Origin: Thermoanaerobaculales bacterium
GTDB taxonomy: Bacteria; Acidobacteriota; Thermoanaerobaculia; Thermoanaerobaculales; Sulfomarinibacteraceae
Direction: 5' to 3'
DNA length: 61,548 bases
Assembly (NCBI GenBank): GCA_025456145.1
Contig: JALOLD010000002.1
Location: 1-61,548, forward strand
Shown: piece after piece, positions 35,547 to 43,874 of the stretch
Position numbering within the stretch: the stretch's first letter is position 1
Layout: each line of letters opens with the position of its first letter
Position numbers and translations under genes: made by a program
The notes under the pieces: generated by a model
What the model saw: only the letters and a program-made list of their open reading frames with translations
Told to the model about the DNA's origin: nothing
Databases searched by the model: none

Positions 35547-36644
35547 TCAGGCCGGGGGGGAGTCGCGAACCAGCCGGCCCGGGCCGGCGGCAGGACCCGC
35601 GAAGAACCGCTCGCGGATCCACAGCGAGACGTTGACCAGGGCGATCAGCACCGGCACCTCGACGAGCGGTCCGATGACCGCGGCGAGGGCCGCGCCGTGG
35701 CCGATCCCGAAGGTCGCGATGGCGACCGCGATGGCGAGCTCGAAGTTGTTCGAGGCGGCGGTGAAGCTCAGGGTGGCGGCGCGCCGGTAGTCGGCGCCGA
35801 CCCGTTTCGACATCGCGAACGACACCCCGAACATGATGACGAAGTAGAGCAGCAGCGGGATCGCGATCCGGATCACGTCGAGGGGCAGCTCGACGATGAC
35901 CTCGCCCTTGAGCGAGAACATGACGACGATGGTGAAGAGCAGCGCAACCAGGGTGATCGGGCTGATCCTCGGGATGAAGACCTCGTGGTACCACGTCTTA
36001 CCGCGGACCGCGATGAGCGCGAACCGGGTCGCGACCCCGGCGGCGAAGGGGATCCCGAGGTAGATCGCGACCGAGGTCGCGATCTCGACGATGGTGATCC
36101 TCACCGCCGCGCCCTCGAGCCCGAGCAGCGGCGGCAGGACGGTGATGAAGACCCAGGCGTAGAGCGAGAAGAAGAGCACCTGGAAGACCGAGTTGAAGGC
36201 GACCAGCCCGGCGCAGTACTCGGTGTCGCCGTCGGCGAGCTCGTTCCACACGATGACCATGGCGATACAGCGCGCGAGCCCGATCAGGATGATCCCGACC
36301 ATGTACTCGGGCAGATCGGCGAGCAGCGCGACGGCGAGGACGAACATCAGGATCGGTCCGACCACCCAGTTCTGGACCAGCGACAGCCCGAGCACCTTCC
36401 AGTCGCGGAAGACCCGGCCCATCTCCTCGTAGCGGACCTTGGCGAGCGGCGGGTACATCATCAGGATCAGACCGATGGCGATCGGGAGGTTGGTGGTGCC
36501 GACCGTGAACCGGTTCCAGAACCCGGCGATCGCCGGCCACAGCCAGCCCGCGCCGACGCCCGCCGCCATGGCGAGGAAGATCCACAGGGTCAGCCAGCGG
36601 TCGAGGGTCGACAGGCGCGCGGTGGTGGATGGTCGGTCGGTCAT
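35547..36644 (-). CDS. acr3: Arsenite efflux permease ACR3
   Basis: A ten-helix transporter of 365 aa of the BASS/ACR3 family, which exports arsenite. Signatures: the N-terminal [33 protein letters not shown], the conserved cysteine C126 in [20 protein letters not shown] needed for arsenite transport, and [20 protein letters not shown]. It is transcribed after an arsR regulator 34 bp upstream, forming a minimal arsenic-resistance operon without a visible arsenate reductase (arsC). Convergent with the serine hydrolase gene. Confidence 0.95.
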   Translation of the reverse strand: MTDRPSTTARLSTLDRWLTLWIFLAMAAGVGAGWLWPAIAGFWNRFTVGTTNLPIAIGLILMMYPPLAKVRYEEMGRVFRDWKVLGLSLVQNWVVGPILMFVLAVALLADLPEYMVGIILIGLARCIAMVIVWNELADGDTEYCAGLVAFNSVFQVLFFSLYAWVFITVLPPLLGLEGAAVRITIVEIATSVAIYLGIPFAAGVATRFALIAVRGKTWYHEVFIPRISPITLVALLFTIVVMFSLKGEVIVELPLDVIRIAIPLLLYFVIMFGVSFAMSKRVGADYRRAATLSFTAASNNFELAIAVAIATFGIGHGAALAAVIGPLVEVPVLIALVNVSLWIRERFFAGPAAGPGRLVRDSPPA

Positions 36645-36678
36645 CGTCGGTCCTCCGGGTCGGCCACGGGGCCGGTGG

Positions 36679-37089
36679 TCAGTCGGGATCGGGGAGCCCG
36701 CGGTCGCGCTTGGCCAGCGCCGCCTCGTAGCCGAGACCGCACAGGTCGGCCAGGGGAAGGTCGCGGAGCTCGCGGACCAGCTCGCCGTCGCGGACGAGCT
36801 GGGGATCGCCCGCGACCGCGCCGAGGGCGGTGTCGAGCCAGCGCCGCGCCTCGGGGTCGTCGGCGAGCGAGAAGTGGACCCACCGTCCGTCCTTGCGCTC
36901 GCTGACCAGGCCCGCCCGGCGGAGCTCCTTGAGGTGCAGCGACACGGTCGACGGGGCGAGCCCGAGGACCTCGGTGATCTGGCACAGGCAGAGCTCGCCC
37001 GTGCGCAGCATGGCGGCGGTGCGCAGCCGGGCCGGGTGACCGAGGGCGCGGGCGGCGGTGATGGCGGCGTCGAGGCCTGGAGTGTTCAT
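36679..37089 (-). CDS. arsR: ArsR-family arsenic-responsive repressor
   Basis: A winged-helix repressor of 136 aa with the core [14 protein letters not shown], the metalloid site [12 protein letters not shown] (Cys34, Cys36) in helix 3 and recognition helix [17 protein letters not shown], followed by the wing [11 protein letters not shown]. Arsenite binding to the cysteine pair should release it from DNA. It is the first gene of the arsR-acr3 operon, and the promoter carries a matching inverted repeat over the -10 box and start codon. Confidence 0.95.
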   Translation of the reverse strand: MNTPGLDAAITAARALGHPARLRTAAMLRTGELCLCQITEVLGLAPSTVSLHLKELRRAGLVSERKDGRWVHFSLADDPEARRWLDTALGAVAGDPQLVRDGELVRELRDLPLADLCGLGYEAALAKRDRGLPDPD

Positions 37090-37133
37090 TTCGTCACCTT
37101 GCGAAATATAGAACCGACCCCGGGTCCGGTCAA
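37088..37133 (-). promoter_or_regulatory. arsR promoter with operator
   Basis: On the minus strand TTGACC (37128-37133) and TATATT (37105-37110) are spaced 17 bp. An inverted repeat ATTTCG-N8-CGAAAT (37088-37107) covers the end of the -10 box and the first base pair of the arsR start codon, well placed for ArsR self-repression. Confidence 0.85.
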
Positions 37134-37177
37134 GCCCGAGGTCCGACGGCGCACCCTGACGACCGATCCGGCTCGGG

Positions 37178-37259
37178 TATCCTGACCGCCGTGGACCATG
37201 CCCTCCGTGACCCGCCGCCGCTCCTGTGCCCGACGGGCCGCCGACCGCAACGGTGCTGA
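37178..37259 (+). promoter_or_regulatory. Candidate promoter and leaderless mini-ORF before a hydrolase
   Basis: CTGACG (37156-37161) and TATCCT (37178-37183) are 16 bp apart. Seven bases after the -10 box a GTG (37191) opens a 22-codon frame ending in TGA at 37257-37259, 3 bp before the ATG of the hydrolase, in the same frame. It could be a translated leader or chance. Confidence 0.3.
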
Positions 37260-37262
37260 GCC

Positions 37263-38135
37263 ATGGCCGAGCGTTTCGTTCCCTGGGACAGCCAGCCCCT
37301 CGACGAGTGGACCCGCCTCCACGCCCCGGGCTACACGGTCAAGCTCGCCGGTCGCCAGACCCACTTCGTCCGCCGGGGGGCGGGGCCGCCGGTGCTGCTC
37401 GTCCACGGCTTCAACCTCGACCACGGCACCTGGCACGCCAACATCGACACGCTGTCCCGCCACCTCACGGTCCACGCCCTCGACCTCTGGGGGTCCGGCT
37501 ACTCGGCGCGGGGGCCCCTCGACTGGGGCTTCGGGCTCTTCGCCGAGCAGATCCGGCTGCTCCTCGACCACCTCGGGATCGCCACCGTCCACCTGATCGG
37601 CCACTCGATGGGCGGCGGCGCCTGCCTCGCCTTCGCCGCGGCCCACCCGGACCGGGTCGGCCGGGTGGTGCTGGTCGGCTCGGTGGGGATCGCGCGGCCG
37701 CCGACCCTGCGCGAGCGGCTGTTCCGGCTACCCCGGCTTCCCGAGCTCCTGCTCGCCCTGCCCACCGACCGGATCCGACGGTCGAGCCTGCTCGACCTGT
37801 GGATCCACGACCCCGAGCTGCTCACCGCCGAGGTCTTCGCACGGCTCACCCGTCACCAGAAGATCGAGGGCTCGACGGCGGCGGCGCTCGCCATCCTCCG
37901 GCGCGGCTTCTTCGACCGGCTCGGCGCCGAGATCGACGAGCTCGCCCGGCGCCGGCGCCCGACCATGCTGATCTGGGGTCGCCACGACCGTGCGGTGCCG
38001 ATCGAGGCCGGCTGGGCCCTGCACGGCCGCCTGCCCGGCTCGCGCTTCGAGGTCTTCGACCGCTCGAGCCACCTGCCGAACTTCGACGAGCCCGACCGCT
38101 TCAACGACCTCGTGGTGGGGTTCCTGCAGGCCTGA
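37263..38135 (+). CDS. Alpha/beta hydrolase
   Basis: A hydrolase of 290 aa with the oxyanion motif VLLVHGFNLDHGTWHANI, ALDLWGSGYS, nucleophile elbow GHSMGGG (Ser), acid in IWGRHDRAVPIE (Asp) and histidine in RSSHLPNFDEPDRFN. The pattern fits the haloalkane-dehalogenase/proline-iminopeptidase/C-C-bond-hydrolase group; the substrate is not predictable. No signal peptide. The ATG at 37263 has no good ribosome-binding site and may be reached by re-initiation after the mini-ORF. Divergent from arsR, but no link to arsenic is implied. Confidence 0.88.
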   Translation: MAERFVPWDSQPLDEWTRLHAPGYTVKLAGRQTHFVRRGAGPPVLLVHGFNLDHGTWHANIDTLSRHLTVHALDLWGSGYSARGPLDWGFGLFAEQIRLLLDHLGIATVHLIGHSMGGGACLAFAAAHPDRVGRVVLVGSVGIARPPTLRERLFRLPRLPELLLALPTDRIRRSSLLDLWIHDPELLTAEVFARLTRHQKIEGSTAAALAILRRGFFDRLGAEIDELARRRRPTMLIWGRHDRAVPIEAGWALHGRLPGSRFEVFDRSSHLPNFDEPDRFNDLVVGFLQA

Positions 38136-38227
38136 GCTGCTACAATCCGGCCGGCGTTCTCCGCAAACCGGCAACCACCGACCGACCGCCGACCGCGGTT
38201 CGTCGGCCAACGATCGAGGAGGTCGAG

Positions 38228-38722
38228 ATGCTCGCACGTTGTGGAACGGCCGTGGTCCTGATGGTGGTCCTTGCCGCCTGCTGCCCGGAGCCGCCGCCGC
38301 CGGCGCCGGTGATCGATCTCGCCGCCGAGGAGCAGGCGATCCGCGCGCTGTCCGCGGGGTGGCTCGAGGCCGCCAAGGCGCGGGACGGCGCAGCGATCGA
38401 CGCCCTGATGCGGTCCGATGCGACGACCATCTTCGACGGTCAGGTGCTGGTCGGGCTGCCGGCGATCCAGGCGAACCGGGAGAAGGAGTGGGCCGAGGCG
38501 CCGATGGGCGCTCTCGAGTGGACGACCACCGGCGTCGTCGTCGCCGCCTCGGGCGACCTCGCCGTCGAGCGCGGCAGCTGGACCGAGACCGAGGCCGACG
38601 ACGGCGAGGTCGAGACCGGCGAGTACGTCACGGTGTGGAGCAAGGTCGACGGTCAGTGGAAGGTCCTCATCGACGCCGGCACCGAGCTCGAGAACGAGGA
38701 CGAGACCGGAGACGTCGACTGA
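38228..38722 (+). CDS. Lipoprotein with SnoaL/DUF4440-like domain
   Basis: 164 aa. The signal peptide ends in a lipobox (VVLAACC), so an anchored lipoprotein is expected. The rest matches the NTF2-like DUF4440/SnoaL pattern: EEQAIRALSAGWLEAAKARD, DATTIFDG, then WTTTGVVVAASGDLAVERGS and YVTVWSKVDGQWKVLIDAG. Such domains bind small ligands; a few are enzymes. GAGGAGG precedes the ATG at 38228, and a TACAAT -10 element stands at 38141-38146. It ends in an acidic tail (ELENEDETGDVD). Confidence 0.82.
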   Translation: MLARCGTAVVLMVVLAACCPEPPPPAPVIDLAAEEQAIRALSAGWLEAAKARDGAAIDALMRSDATTIFDGQVLVGLPAIQANREKEWAEAPMGALEWTTTGVVVAASGDLAVERGSWTETEADDGEVETGEYVTVWSKVDGQWKVLIDAGTELENEDETGDVD

Positions 38723-38806
38723 TCGGGATCGCCGTCACCTGGGAGAGGCCCGAGGACGGCTCGAGCCGGGCTCTCGTGACCGGCGGCACGAGCACCGGGC
38801 GGTAGC

Positions 38807-40561
38807 TCAGCTCGACCAGGCCGAGGTGCCGCCCGACTCGAAGCCGTCGACGAAGATCACCTCGCGCCAGCGCGGGTCGGCCTGCCCCGAGCGGGTAGGC
38901 CCGCCGCGGGCGGTCGGCCAGATCAGGCAGTTGTCGGCCGAGCCCGGGACGGTGAAGACGTCGAGCCCGTGGTCGAAGGTCTGGACGAGGATCTCGAGGG
39001 CGCCGTCGCCGTCGAGATCGCCGATCGCCGGGGCGGCGGGGGCGCCGTTGCCGTTGCCGTTGTGGCCGGGGTTGGGCAGGGCGATGTCGTGGAGCACCGC
39101 GCCGGTGGCGGCGGCGAGGATCATCAGCCGGCCCGAGGAGTGGACGTCGGGGTCGCCGTAGGTCGCGAGAACGAGCTCGGGCGTCCCGTCCTGGTTGAGG
39201 TCGGCGACCGTCGTCTCGGTGTTGAAGCTGATGGCGAGGCCGTGCCGGGTGTTGGTCCGCCACAGCCTCTGACCGGTGCTCGAGTAGGCGGCGACATAGC
39301 CGTCGTTGAGCGAGACCACGATCTCGGGGTGGGCGTCGCCGACGATGTTGACGACGGTCGGCGCGGGGACGCCGGTCGGCGGGTACCAGCCGCTGACCGA
39401 GATCGGAGCGTCGCCGCGCGGCAGCACCTCCCAGCCCGCCTTGCGCCGGGCCGACCGGCTGCCGTCGCCGTGCGCCCCCTCGAGGACCATCACCGCGTAG
39501 GCCTGGGTGACGTAGGGGACGTAGCGCTCGACGTTGGGGATGCCGACGACCTCGGCCCGGCCGTCGAGGTCGAGATCGGCGACCGACGGCGGCGAGGCCG
39601 TCCACTGCAGCCACTCGGTCCAGTCGGGGTGCGGCCAGGGACCGCTGTGGAGGTGGTAGTGGTCGTGCTCGACCGTCGGGTCGGCCCAGCGGATGAACTG
39701 GCCCCAGGTGAGGCGGTTGCCGACCCAGGGCGAGCTGCGGTTGGTGTAGTAGTCGGAGGCGTCGAGGGCCACCCCGTCGTGGTCGAAGGCCTGGATGTGG
39801 TGGTTGTCGTAGGTGACGAGCACCTCGAGCTCGGGGTCGTCGTCGATGTCGCCGACCCCGGCGTTGAGGCCGTAGCAGCCGAAGCCGCTGTGGCCCATGC
39901 CGTTGCGGTCGGCGTCGTTGCCGGGGCCGCTCAGGTTGTTGTATCGCGGCCAGGCCGGGCTGTGACCGCCGGCCGGCTGGAAGAGCTCGCCGTCGGGCGA
40001 GAGGACGAAGACCTGCGCGCCGCCCTGCGCGGTCGGCACGGTCTGGGTGGTGGTGACCACGATCTCGATCCGCCCGTCGCCGTCGAGGTCGCCCGAGGCC
40101 ATGCCCCGGACCTCGGGCGAGCTGCCGCCGGTGGTGGTGTCGGCGGGCCAGCCGTCCTTGACCGTGAGCGCCGAGCCGGTCCACTCCCAGGCCCAGACCT
40201 GGTGGCCGCGCCCGGCGACGACCTCGATCGTGCCGTCGCCCTCGAGATCGGCGACGACGTGCGGCGCGTAGACCCGCCCGTCGCCGTCCTCGGCGCGGTC
40301 TAGCAGCGTCCCGTTGCCCGAGAAGACATAGACGTCGTAGTACGCGGCGACCAGCTCGTTCGACCCGTTGCCGTCGAGGTCGACGACGACCGGCGAGGCG
40401 AACCAGCTGGTCTGGCCGGCGAGGTTCCTGACGAAGACCGGCGCCTGGACCGGACCGGTGGGCGACCCGGGTGGGCAGATCTGGGCTGCGACGGTGGCCG
40501 CCGCGGCGGCGATCACCCCGGCGACTCCCCCGGCGATCGTGCGCGGGCACTCCACGATCAT
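38807..40561 (-). CDS. Secreted FG-GAP/VCBS-repeat protein with DGFESG C-terminal tail
   Basis: 584 aa with an N-terminal signal (GGVAGVIAAAAATVAA). The body is a beta-propeller built from calcium-binding-type repeats: DLDGNGSNELV, DLEGDGTIEVV, DLDGDGRIEIV, DLDLDGRAEVV, DLNQDGTPELV, DLDGDGALEIL. It ends in VIFVDGFESGGTSAWSS; a DGFESG-x-T-x-x-W tail recurs at the ends of many secreted proteins in some Acidobacteriota and Proteobacteria and looks like a sorting or processing signal. Function probably adhesion or surface binding. The ATG at 40561 is followed by MIVECPR; upstream is the GT-C gene. Confidence 0.88.
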   Translation of the reverse strand: MIVECPRTIAGGVAGVIAAAAATVAAQICPPGSPTGPVQAPVFVRNLAGQTSWFASPVVVDLDGNGSNELVAAYYDVYVFSGNGTLLDRAEDGDGRVYAPHVVADLEGDGTIEVVAGRGHQVWAWEWTGSALTVKDGWPADTTTGGSSPEVRGMASGDLDGDGRIEIVVTTTQTVPTAQGGAQVFVLSPDGELFQPAGGHSPAWPRYNNLSGPGNDADRNGMGHSGFGCYGLNAGVGDIDDDPELEVLVTYDNHHIQAFDHDGVALDASDYYTNRSSPWVGNRLTWGQFIRWADPTVEHDHYHLHSGPWPHPDWTEWLQWTASPPSVADLDLDGRAEVVGIPNVERYVPYVTQAYAVMVLEGAHGDGSRSARRKAGWEVLPRGDAPISVSGWYPPTGVPAPTVVNIVGDAHPEIVVSLNDGYVAAYSSTGQRLWRTNTRHGLAISFNTETTVADLNQDGTPELVLATYGDPDVHSSGRLMILAAATGAVLHDIALPNPGHNGNGNGAPAAPAIGDLDGDGALEILVQTFDHGLDVFTVPGSADNCLIWPTARGGPTRSGQADPRWREVIFVDGFESGGTSAWSS

Positions 40562-40619
40562 GCCTCGATTGTCCGCCCACCGCGCGACGGGCGGCGTGAC
40601 AGGGACCACACCGGCGGCG

Positions 40620-42389
40620 TCAGCGCTCCGGCGGAGGGCTCCCGGGGTCGTCGCTGCTGCCGGCCGGCTCGGGGTCGAAGAGCACCACCCAGTGGCCGTT
40701 CCCCAGCCTCCGCCAGGGCCGGGCCAGTGGCGCCTGCGATGTCGCGACCACCGCCCGGACGCCGGTCCGCCGAAAGGCCTGGAGGGCCCGCCGCTGGGCG
40801 GCCTCGTCGGCCGACCAGAACCGCTCGGTGTGTCGCTTCGGGATGTCCGCGATGATCCGGAACCGGCCGAGCCGGACCCAGTCGGCGACAAAGGCGTTGC
40901 CGATGAACCCGATCTCCGAGCCCGGCCCGACCCCGGCCCGGTGGAGGGCCTCCGCCACCTTGAGATCGCGGCCGCCGGTCCCTTCGACCGGACGCCGCGC
41001 CACGTCGGCGGCGACGAAGGCGGCGAGCAGGCAGCCGGCCGCCACGCCGAGCGCGCCGAGCCAGGCCGGCGGCCGCGACGCGCCGAGGGCGGCGGCGAGC
41101 CCGCCGAGCAGGGCCAGGAGCACGAAGCCGCCGACATAGCGCGGATGCACGAGGACCAGCGAGTACATCAGCAGCGGCGCCACGCCCACCGTCAGGGGAA
41201 TGGCCGCCCGCTCCGCCACGGCCCGCAGCCGCCTCCAGGTCGGCCGTCCTCCGGCGAGCAGGGCGGCAGCCGCGACCACGGCGATCGAGGCGAGGCCCCA
41301 CCCCAGCGACCGGGCGATCCCGCCGAGCCGCGCCAAGTTCGCCCGCAGCGTCGCCATCTGCTGGGCGGCGTCGAAGCGGGGGCGGACCCCCTGGTACCAG
41401 TAGCCCGGGTCGAACCACGGCGGGTAGGTGCCACCGATCGGCTCGGCGAACTCGAAGACCGGCGGGTTGCGGTGGACCCGCCGGAGCGGGTGGAGCAGGG
41501 CGCCGTGCACCCCCTGGTCGGCCTTGGCGTGCGAGAAGTGGGTCACGTCGTTGACGTGGAAGGCGTAGTTGATCCGGCCGTTGTCGCCCCAGGTGAGCCG
41601 GCCGTACCTCGCCGACAGGGCGCCGATGAAGGCGCCGGCGATGACCGCCGTCACCAGGGTCGCGACGAGCATGCCCCGGCGCGCCGGGCGGTCCCGTGCC
41701 GCCGCCCACCCGCAGACTAGGATCGCAACTCCGACGGGCAGCATCGGCGTCTTGGCGAGATAGCCGAGCCCGAGCACCAGCCCGAGCGCCGCGCCGACCG
41801 CGGAGCCGCTGCCGCCGCGGGTCAGCCTGAGCACCAGGGCGGCCGCGGCCATCGCGAAGCCGGCGACCATCAGGTCGGGGGTCACGAAGCCGAGACCGAT
41901 GAGCCGCAGCATCGCGAGCAGGAACAGCGGGTAGCCGAGACCGACCAGGGCGACCGCCGCCGGCGACGCCGCCCGGACGCCCCCGGTCTCGGACGCCGGG
42001 TCGACCGTCTCGACCGCGGTCACCAGCTCGCCGAGGAGCAGCTCGAAGGCCGCCGTCGCGCCGAGGAAGATCAGCAGGTTCGTGAGGTGGGCCATCGGGA
42101 GCTCGAGGGACGCCGAGAAGCCGCTCAGCGCCCGGACCAGGGCGAGGACCAGCGGGTAGAGCGGGCTCCAGTAGCTGTTGAGCCCGGCGGCCGGGCCGTC
42201 CGCGATCATCGCGTCGCCGAGGTCGAGGTAGGAGACGCCGTCCGGGTTGAGGACGAGGCGGTACCGCCAGGCCGCGATCGCGCCGAGCGCGACCGCCGCC
42301 ACCCGGTAGCCGACGAGCAGCCGCCGCAGGACCCGCCGGCCCGGCCCGGCCGGCGTCCCCGCTGCCCCGACGGCGAGATCGTCAGCCAT
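40620..42389 (-). CDS. GT-C type (GT39/PMT-like) multispanning membrane glycosyltransferase
   Basis: 589 aa with 10-12 predicted transmembrane helices. The first periplasmic loop has NPDGVSYLDLGDAM, the position where GT-C enzymes keep their catalytic aspartates, and WSPLYPLVLAL resembles the WxPLYP motif of mannosyltransferase-like GT39/DUF2029 proteins. A soluble C-terminal domain (about 490-589) contains GSEIGFIGNAFVADWVRLG and a Rossmann-like strand. It probably transfers a sugar from a lipid-phosphate donor to a glycolipid or protein; the acceptor is unknown. It is upstream of the VCBS gene on the same strand (58-bp gap). Confidence 0.78.
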   Translation of the reverse strand: MADDLAVGAAGTPAGPGRRVLRRLLVGYRVAAVALGAIAAWRYRLVLNPDGVSYLDLGDAMIADGPAAGLNSYWSPLYPLVLALVRALSGFSASLELPMAHLTNLLIFLGATAAFELLLGELVTAVETVDPASETGGVRAASPAAVALVGLGYPLFLLAMLRLIGLGFVTPDLMVAGFAMAAAALVLRLTRGGSGSAVGAALGLVLGLGYLAKTPMLPVGVAILVCGWAAARDRPARRGMLVATLVTAVIAGAFIGALSARYGRLTWGDNGRINYAFHVNDVTHFSHAKADQGVHGALLHPLRRVHRNPPVFEFAEPIGGTYPPWFDPGYWYQGVRPRFDAAQQMATLRANLARLGGIARSLGWGLASIAVVAAAALLAGGRPTWRRLRAVAERAAIPLTVGVAPLLMYSLVLVHPRYVGGFVLLALLGGLAAALGASRPPAWLGALGVAAGCLLAAFVAADVARRPVEGTGGRDLKVAEALHRAGVGPGSEIGFIGNAFVADWVRLGRFRIIADIPKRHTERFWSADEAAQRRALQAFRRTGVRAVVATSQAPLARPWRRLGNGHWVVLFDPEPAGSSDDPGSPPPER

Positions 42390-42469
42390 CGCCCGCGACC
42401 CTAGCAGATCCGGCCGACGACGGGCACGGCGCCGAGCCCGGGGCGGGCGTCGCCGGCCGGAGGTCGAGG

Positions 42470-42498
42470 TTGACCCGGTCGACCGGTGCGGTTACGAT
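42470..42498 (+). promoter_or_regulatory. Sigma-70-like promoter of the cysteine-rich pair (leaderless)
   Basis: TTGACC (42470-42475) and TACGAT (42493-42498) are 17 bp apart. The -10 box is followed by exactly 6 nt and the GTG at 42505, with no ribosome-binding site, which predicts a leaderless transcript. Confidence 0.7.
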
Positions 42499-42504
42499 GA
42501 ATCG

Positions 42505-42915
42505 GTGAAGATTCCTCGTCTCATCGGCACGATCGTGGTCTGCCTGATGCTGGCCCTCCCGGCCGCGGCGATCGCCGAGTGCTGGTGCGCGGTCGGTGGT
42601 TCGGACGCGATCTGCTTCCACGCAATCCAGTCGAACAACGACGGGTGCTGCGCGACCACACCGGTGGTCGACACCTGCTGCGCGTCGGACGAGCCCGATG
42701 GCTTGGCGCCGACGTGCTCCTGCACGGCTCGCGCCGCCACCGACGCGGTCCTGCCGGCCGACTCGAAGAGCCGCATCGGCCACTCGATCGCGGCCCTGGC
42801 GCTCGACGCCCCGGAGGCCCGGCCGGCGGTCACGGTCTCGCCGTGCGGCGCCGCTGATCGACCGCCGGTCGACCGGGGACGGCAGCAGGCCACGCTGTGC
42901 GTCTGGCGGGAGTGA
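42505..42915 (+). CDS. Exported cysteine-rich protein, unknown function
   Basis: I recognise no family. 136 aa: a signal peptide (LIGTIVVCLMLALPAAAIA, predicted cut before ECWC), then a mature part with 11 cysteines arranged as CWC, C, CC, CC, CSC, C, C. The paired and CxC spacings suggest metal binding or dense disulphides in the periplasm or outside. The GTG start has a good promoter at leaderless spacing. A second, even more cysteine-rich exported protein follows 56 bp later, so the two probably form one operon. Confidence 0.72.
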   Translation: MKIPRLIGTIVVCLMLALPAAAIAECWCAVGGSDAICFHAIQSNNDGCCATTPVVDTCCASDEPDGLAPTCSCTARAATDAVLPADSKSRIGHSIAALALDAPEARPAVTVSPCGAADRPPVDRGRQQATLCVWRE

Positions 42916-42971
42916 TCCTCGAGCTGGGTCGAGTCCATTCCGACGACTGACGAACCAGCTTGGAGGTTACC

Positions 42972-43196
42972 GTGAAGAAGAAAGTGCTCCTCGGCCTCGC
43001 CCTGGCCGCCCTCGTCGTCCTCGCGCCCCTCGCCATGGGCGCCCTCGACGACTCGGCGCCGGCGGCGCCGTGCTCGTGCTGCGGTGAGGCCTGCACCTGT
43101 GCGGACTGCTCGTGCGACGCGGACGGCTGCGCCTGCTCCGACGGCGGCAGCTGCGCCTGCAACGGCGACTGCTGCTCGACCTGCTGCGCCGACTAG
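42972..43196 (+). CDS. Exported metallothionein-like micro-protein
   Basis: 74 aa. An N-terminal signal or anchor (KKKVLLGLALAALVVLAPLAMG) is followed by a 40-residue domain with 15 cysteines: CSCC, CTC, CSC, CAC, CAC, CC, CC, separated by Ala, Asp, Gly and Ser. This density and the CxC/CC pattern resemble metallothioneins, but those are cytoplasmic; here the domain would be outside the inner membrane. TGGAGG lies 5 bp before the GTG start. Alternatives are a disulphide-rich toxin or a modified peptide precursor. No modification enzyme is adjacent. A terminator-like stem follows at 43228. Confidence 0.78.
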   Translation: MKKKVLLGLALAALVVLAPLAMGALDDSAPAAPCSCCGEACTCADCSCDADGCACSDGGSCACNGDCCSTCCAD

Positions 43197-43227
43197 GCCG
43201 TTACGTCCACTGACATCAACCAACCTC

Positions 43228-43254
43228 GCCGCCCGGGGCCCGCGCCCGGGCGGC
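43228..43254 (+). terminator. Terminator-like hairpin after the cysteine-rich pair
   Basis: A 10-bp perfect stem GCCGCCCGGG / CCCGGGCGGC with a 7-nt loop, followed by GTTCTCTAT, a short pyrimidine-rich run rather than a full T-tract. Confidence 0.6.
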
Positions 43255-43311
43255 GTTCTCTATGCGGACGATGTCGACGAGGGCAGCCAACCTGGAATCG
43301 AAAGCGACAAA

Positions 43312-43331
43312 GCCCCCCGGTGACGGGGGGT
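43312..43331 (-). terminator. Terminator of the tRNA cluster
   Basis: On the minus strand CCCCCC-GTCACC-GGGGGG is followed by CTTTGTCGCTTT, 19 bp past the last tRNA. It is the expected stop for the tRNA transcript. Confidence 0.7.
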
Positions 43332-43349
43332 TAAGTCATTGAATCGAGA

Positions 43350-43426
43350 TGGTACGCCCGACTGGATTCGAACCAGCGGCCTTCAGATCCGGAGTCTGAC
43401 GCTCTATCCAGCTGAGCTACGGGCGC
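43350..43426 (-). tRNA. tRNA-Arg (anticodon CCG)
   Basis: 77 nt including an encoded CCA (43350-43352). The acceptor stem GCGCCCG/CGGGCGT, a D-arm with AGCTCAGCTGGATAGAGC, the anticodon stem TCAGA/TCTGA around CTCCGGA (anticodon CCG, reads CGG) and the T-loop GGTTCGAATCC are all intact. Last gene of the four-tRNA cluster in transcription order. Confidence 0.95.
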
Positions 43427-43458
43427 ACGCGAGACGAGATGAGAAAAGAGCAGGCGAA

Positions 43459-43535
43459 TGGGGTGAGCGATGGGGATCGAACCCACGACCACAGGAGCCA
43501 CAATCCTGTGCTCTACCAACTGAGCTACGCTCACC
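43459..43535 (-). tRNA. tRNA-His (anticodon GTG)
   Basis: The sequence has the tRNA-His hallmarks: an extra 5' G (G-1 at 43535) opposite C73, anticodon loop TTGTGGC (GTG), T-loop GGTTCGATCC and an encoded CCA (43459-43461). Third gene of the cluster. Confidence 0.95.
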
Positions 43536-43556
43536 GTGAGCCGATCGTTTACGGTG

Positions 43557-43633
43557 TGGTCCGCCTGAGAGGACTCGAACCTCTGACCCACGGATTAGAA
43601 GTCCGTTGCTCTGTCCCGCTGAGCTACAGGCGG
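43557..43633 (-). tRNA. tRNA-Arg (anticodon TCT)
   Basis: 77 nt with encoded CCA (43557-43559). Acceptor stem CCGCCTG/CAGGCGG, anticodon stem ACGGA/TCCGT around CTTCTAA (anticodon TCT, reads AGA/AGG), T-loop GGTTCGAGTCC. Second gene of the cluster. Confidence 0.95.
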
Positions 43634-43662
43634 CGATCAACCTGGGCTGTGTCGGAGTGTGG

Positions 43663-43739
<77 letters not shown>

Positions 43740-43799
43740 ACGCTCGAGTCCGCTCTCGTTGACAAAGATCGCACCGACTCCACCCGAAGGTGGGGGGTG

Positions 43800-43829
43800 A
43801 GTATAGGTTTCGCCCCGGCGGGGTGTCAA
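43800..43829 (-). promoter_or_regulatory. Strong promoter of the tRNA cluster
   Basis: Perfect -35 TTGACA (43824-43829) and TATACT (43800-43805) on the minus strand, spaced 18 bp. A second TTGTCAACG sequence at 43757-43766 lies within the leader. The cluster Pro-Arg-His-Arg follows. Confidence 0.85.
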
Positions 43830-43874
43830 CGTCTGGGCCTTCCCGCGTCCGCGTCGGCGCCCGGGGTGCGACCC

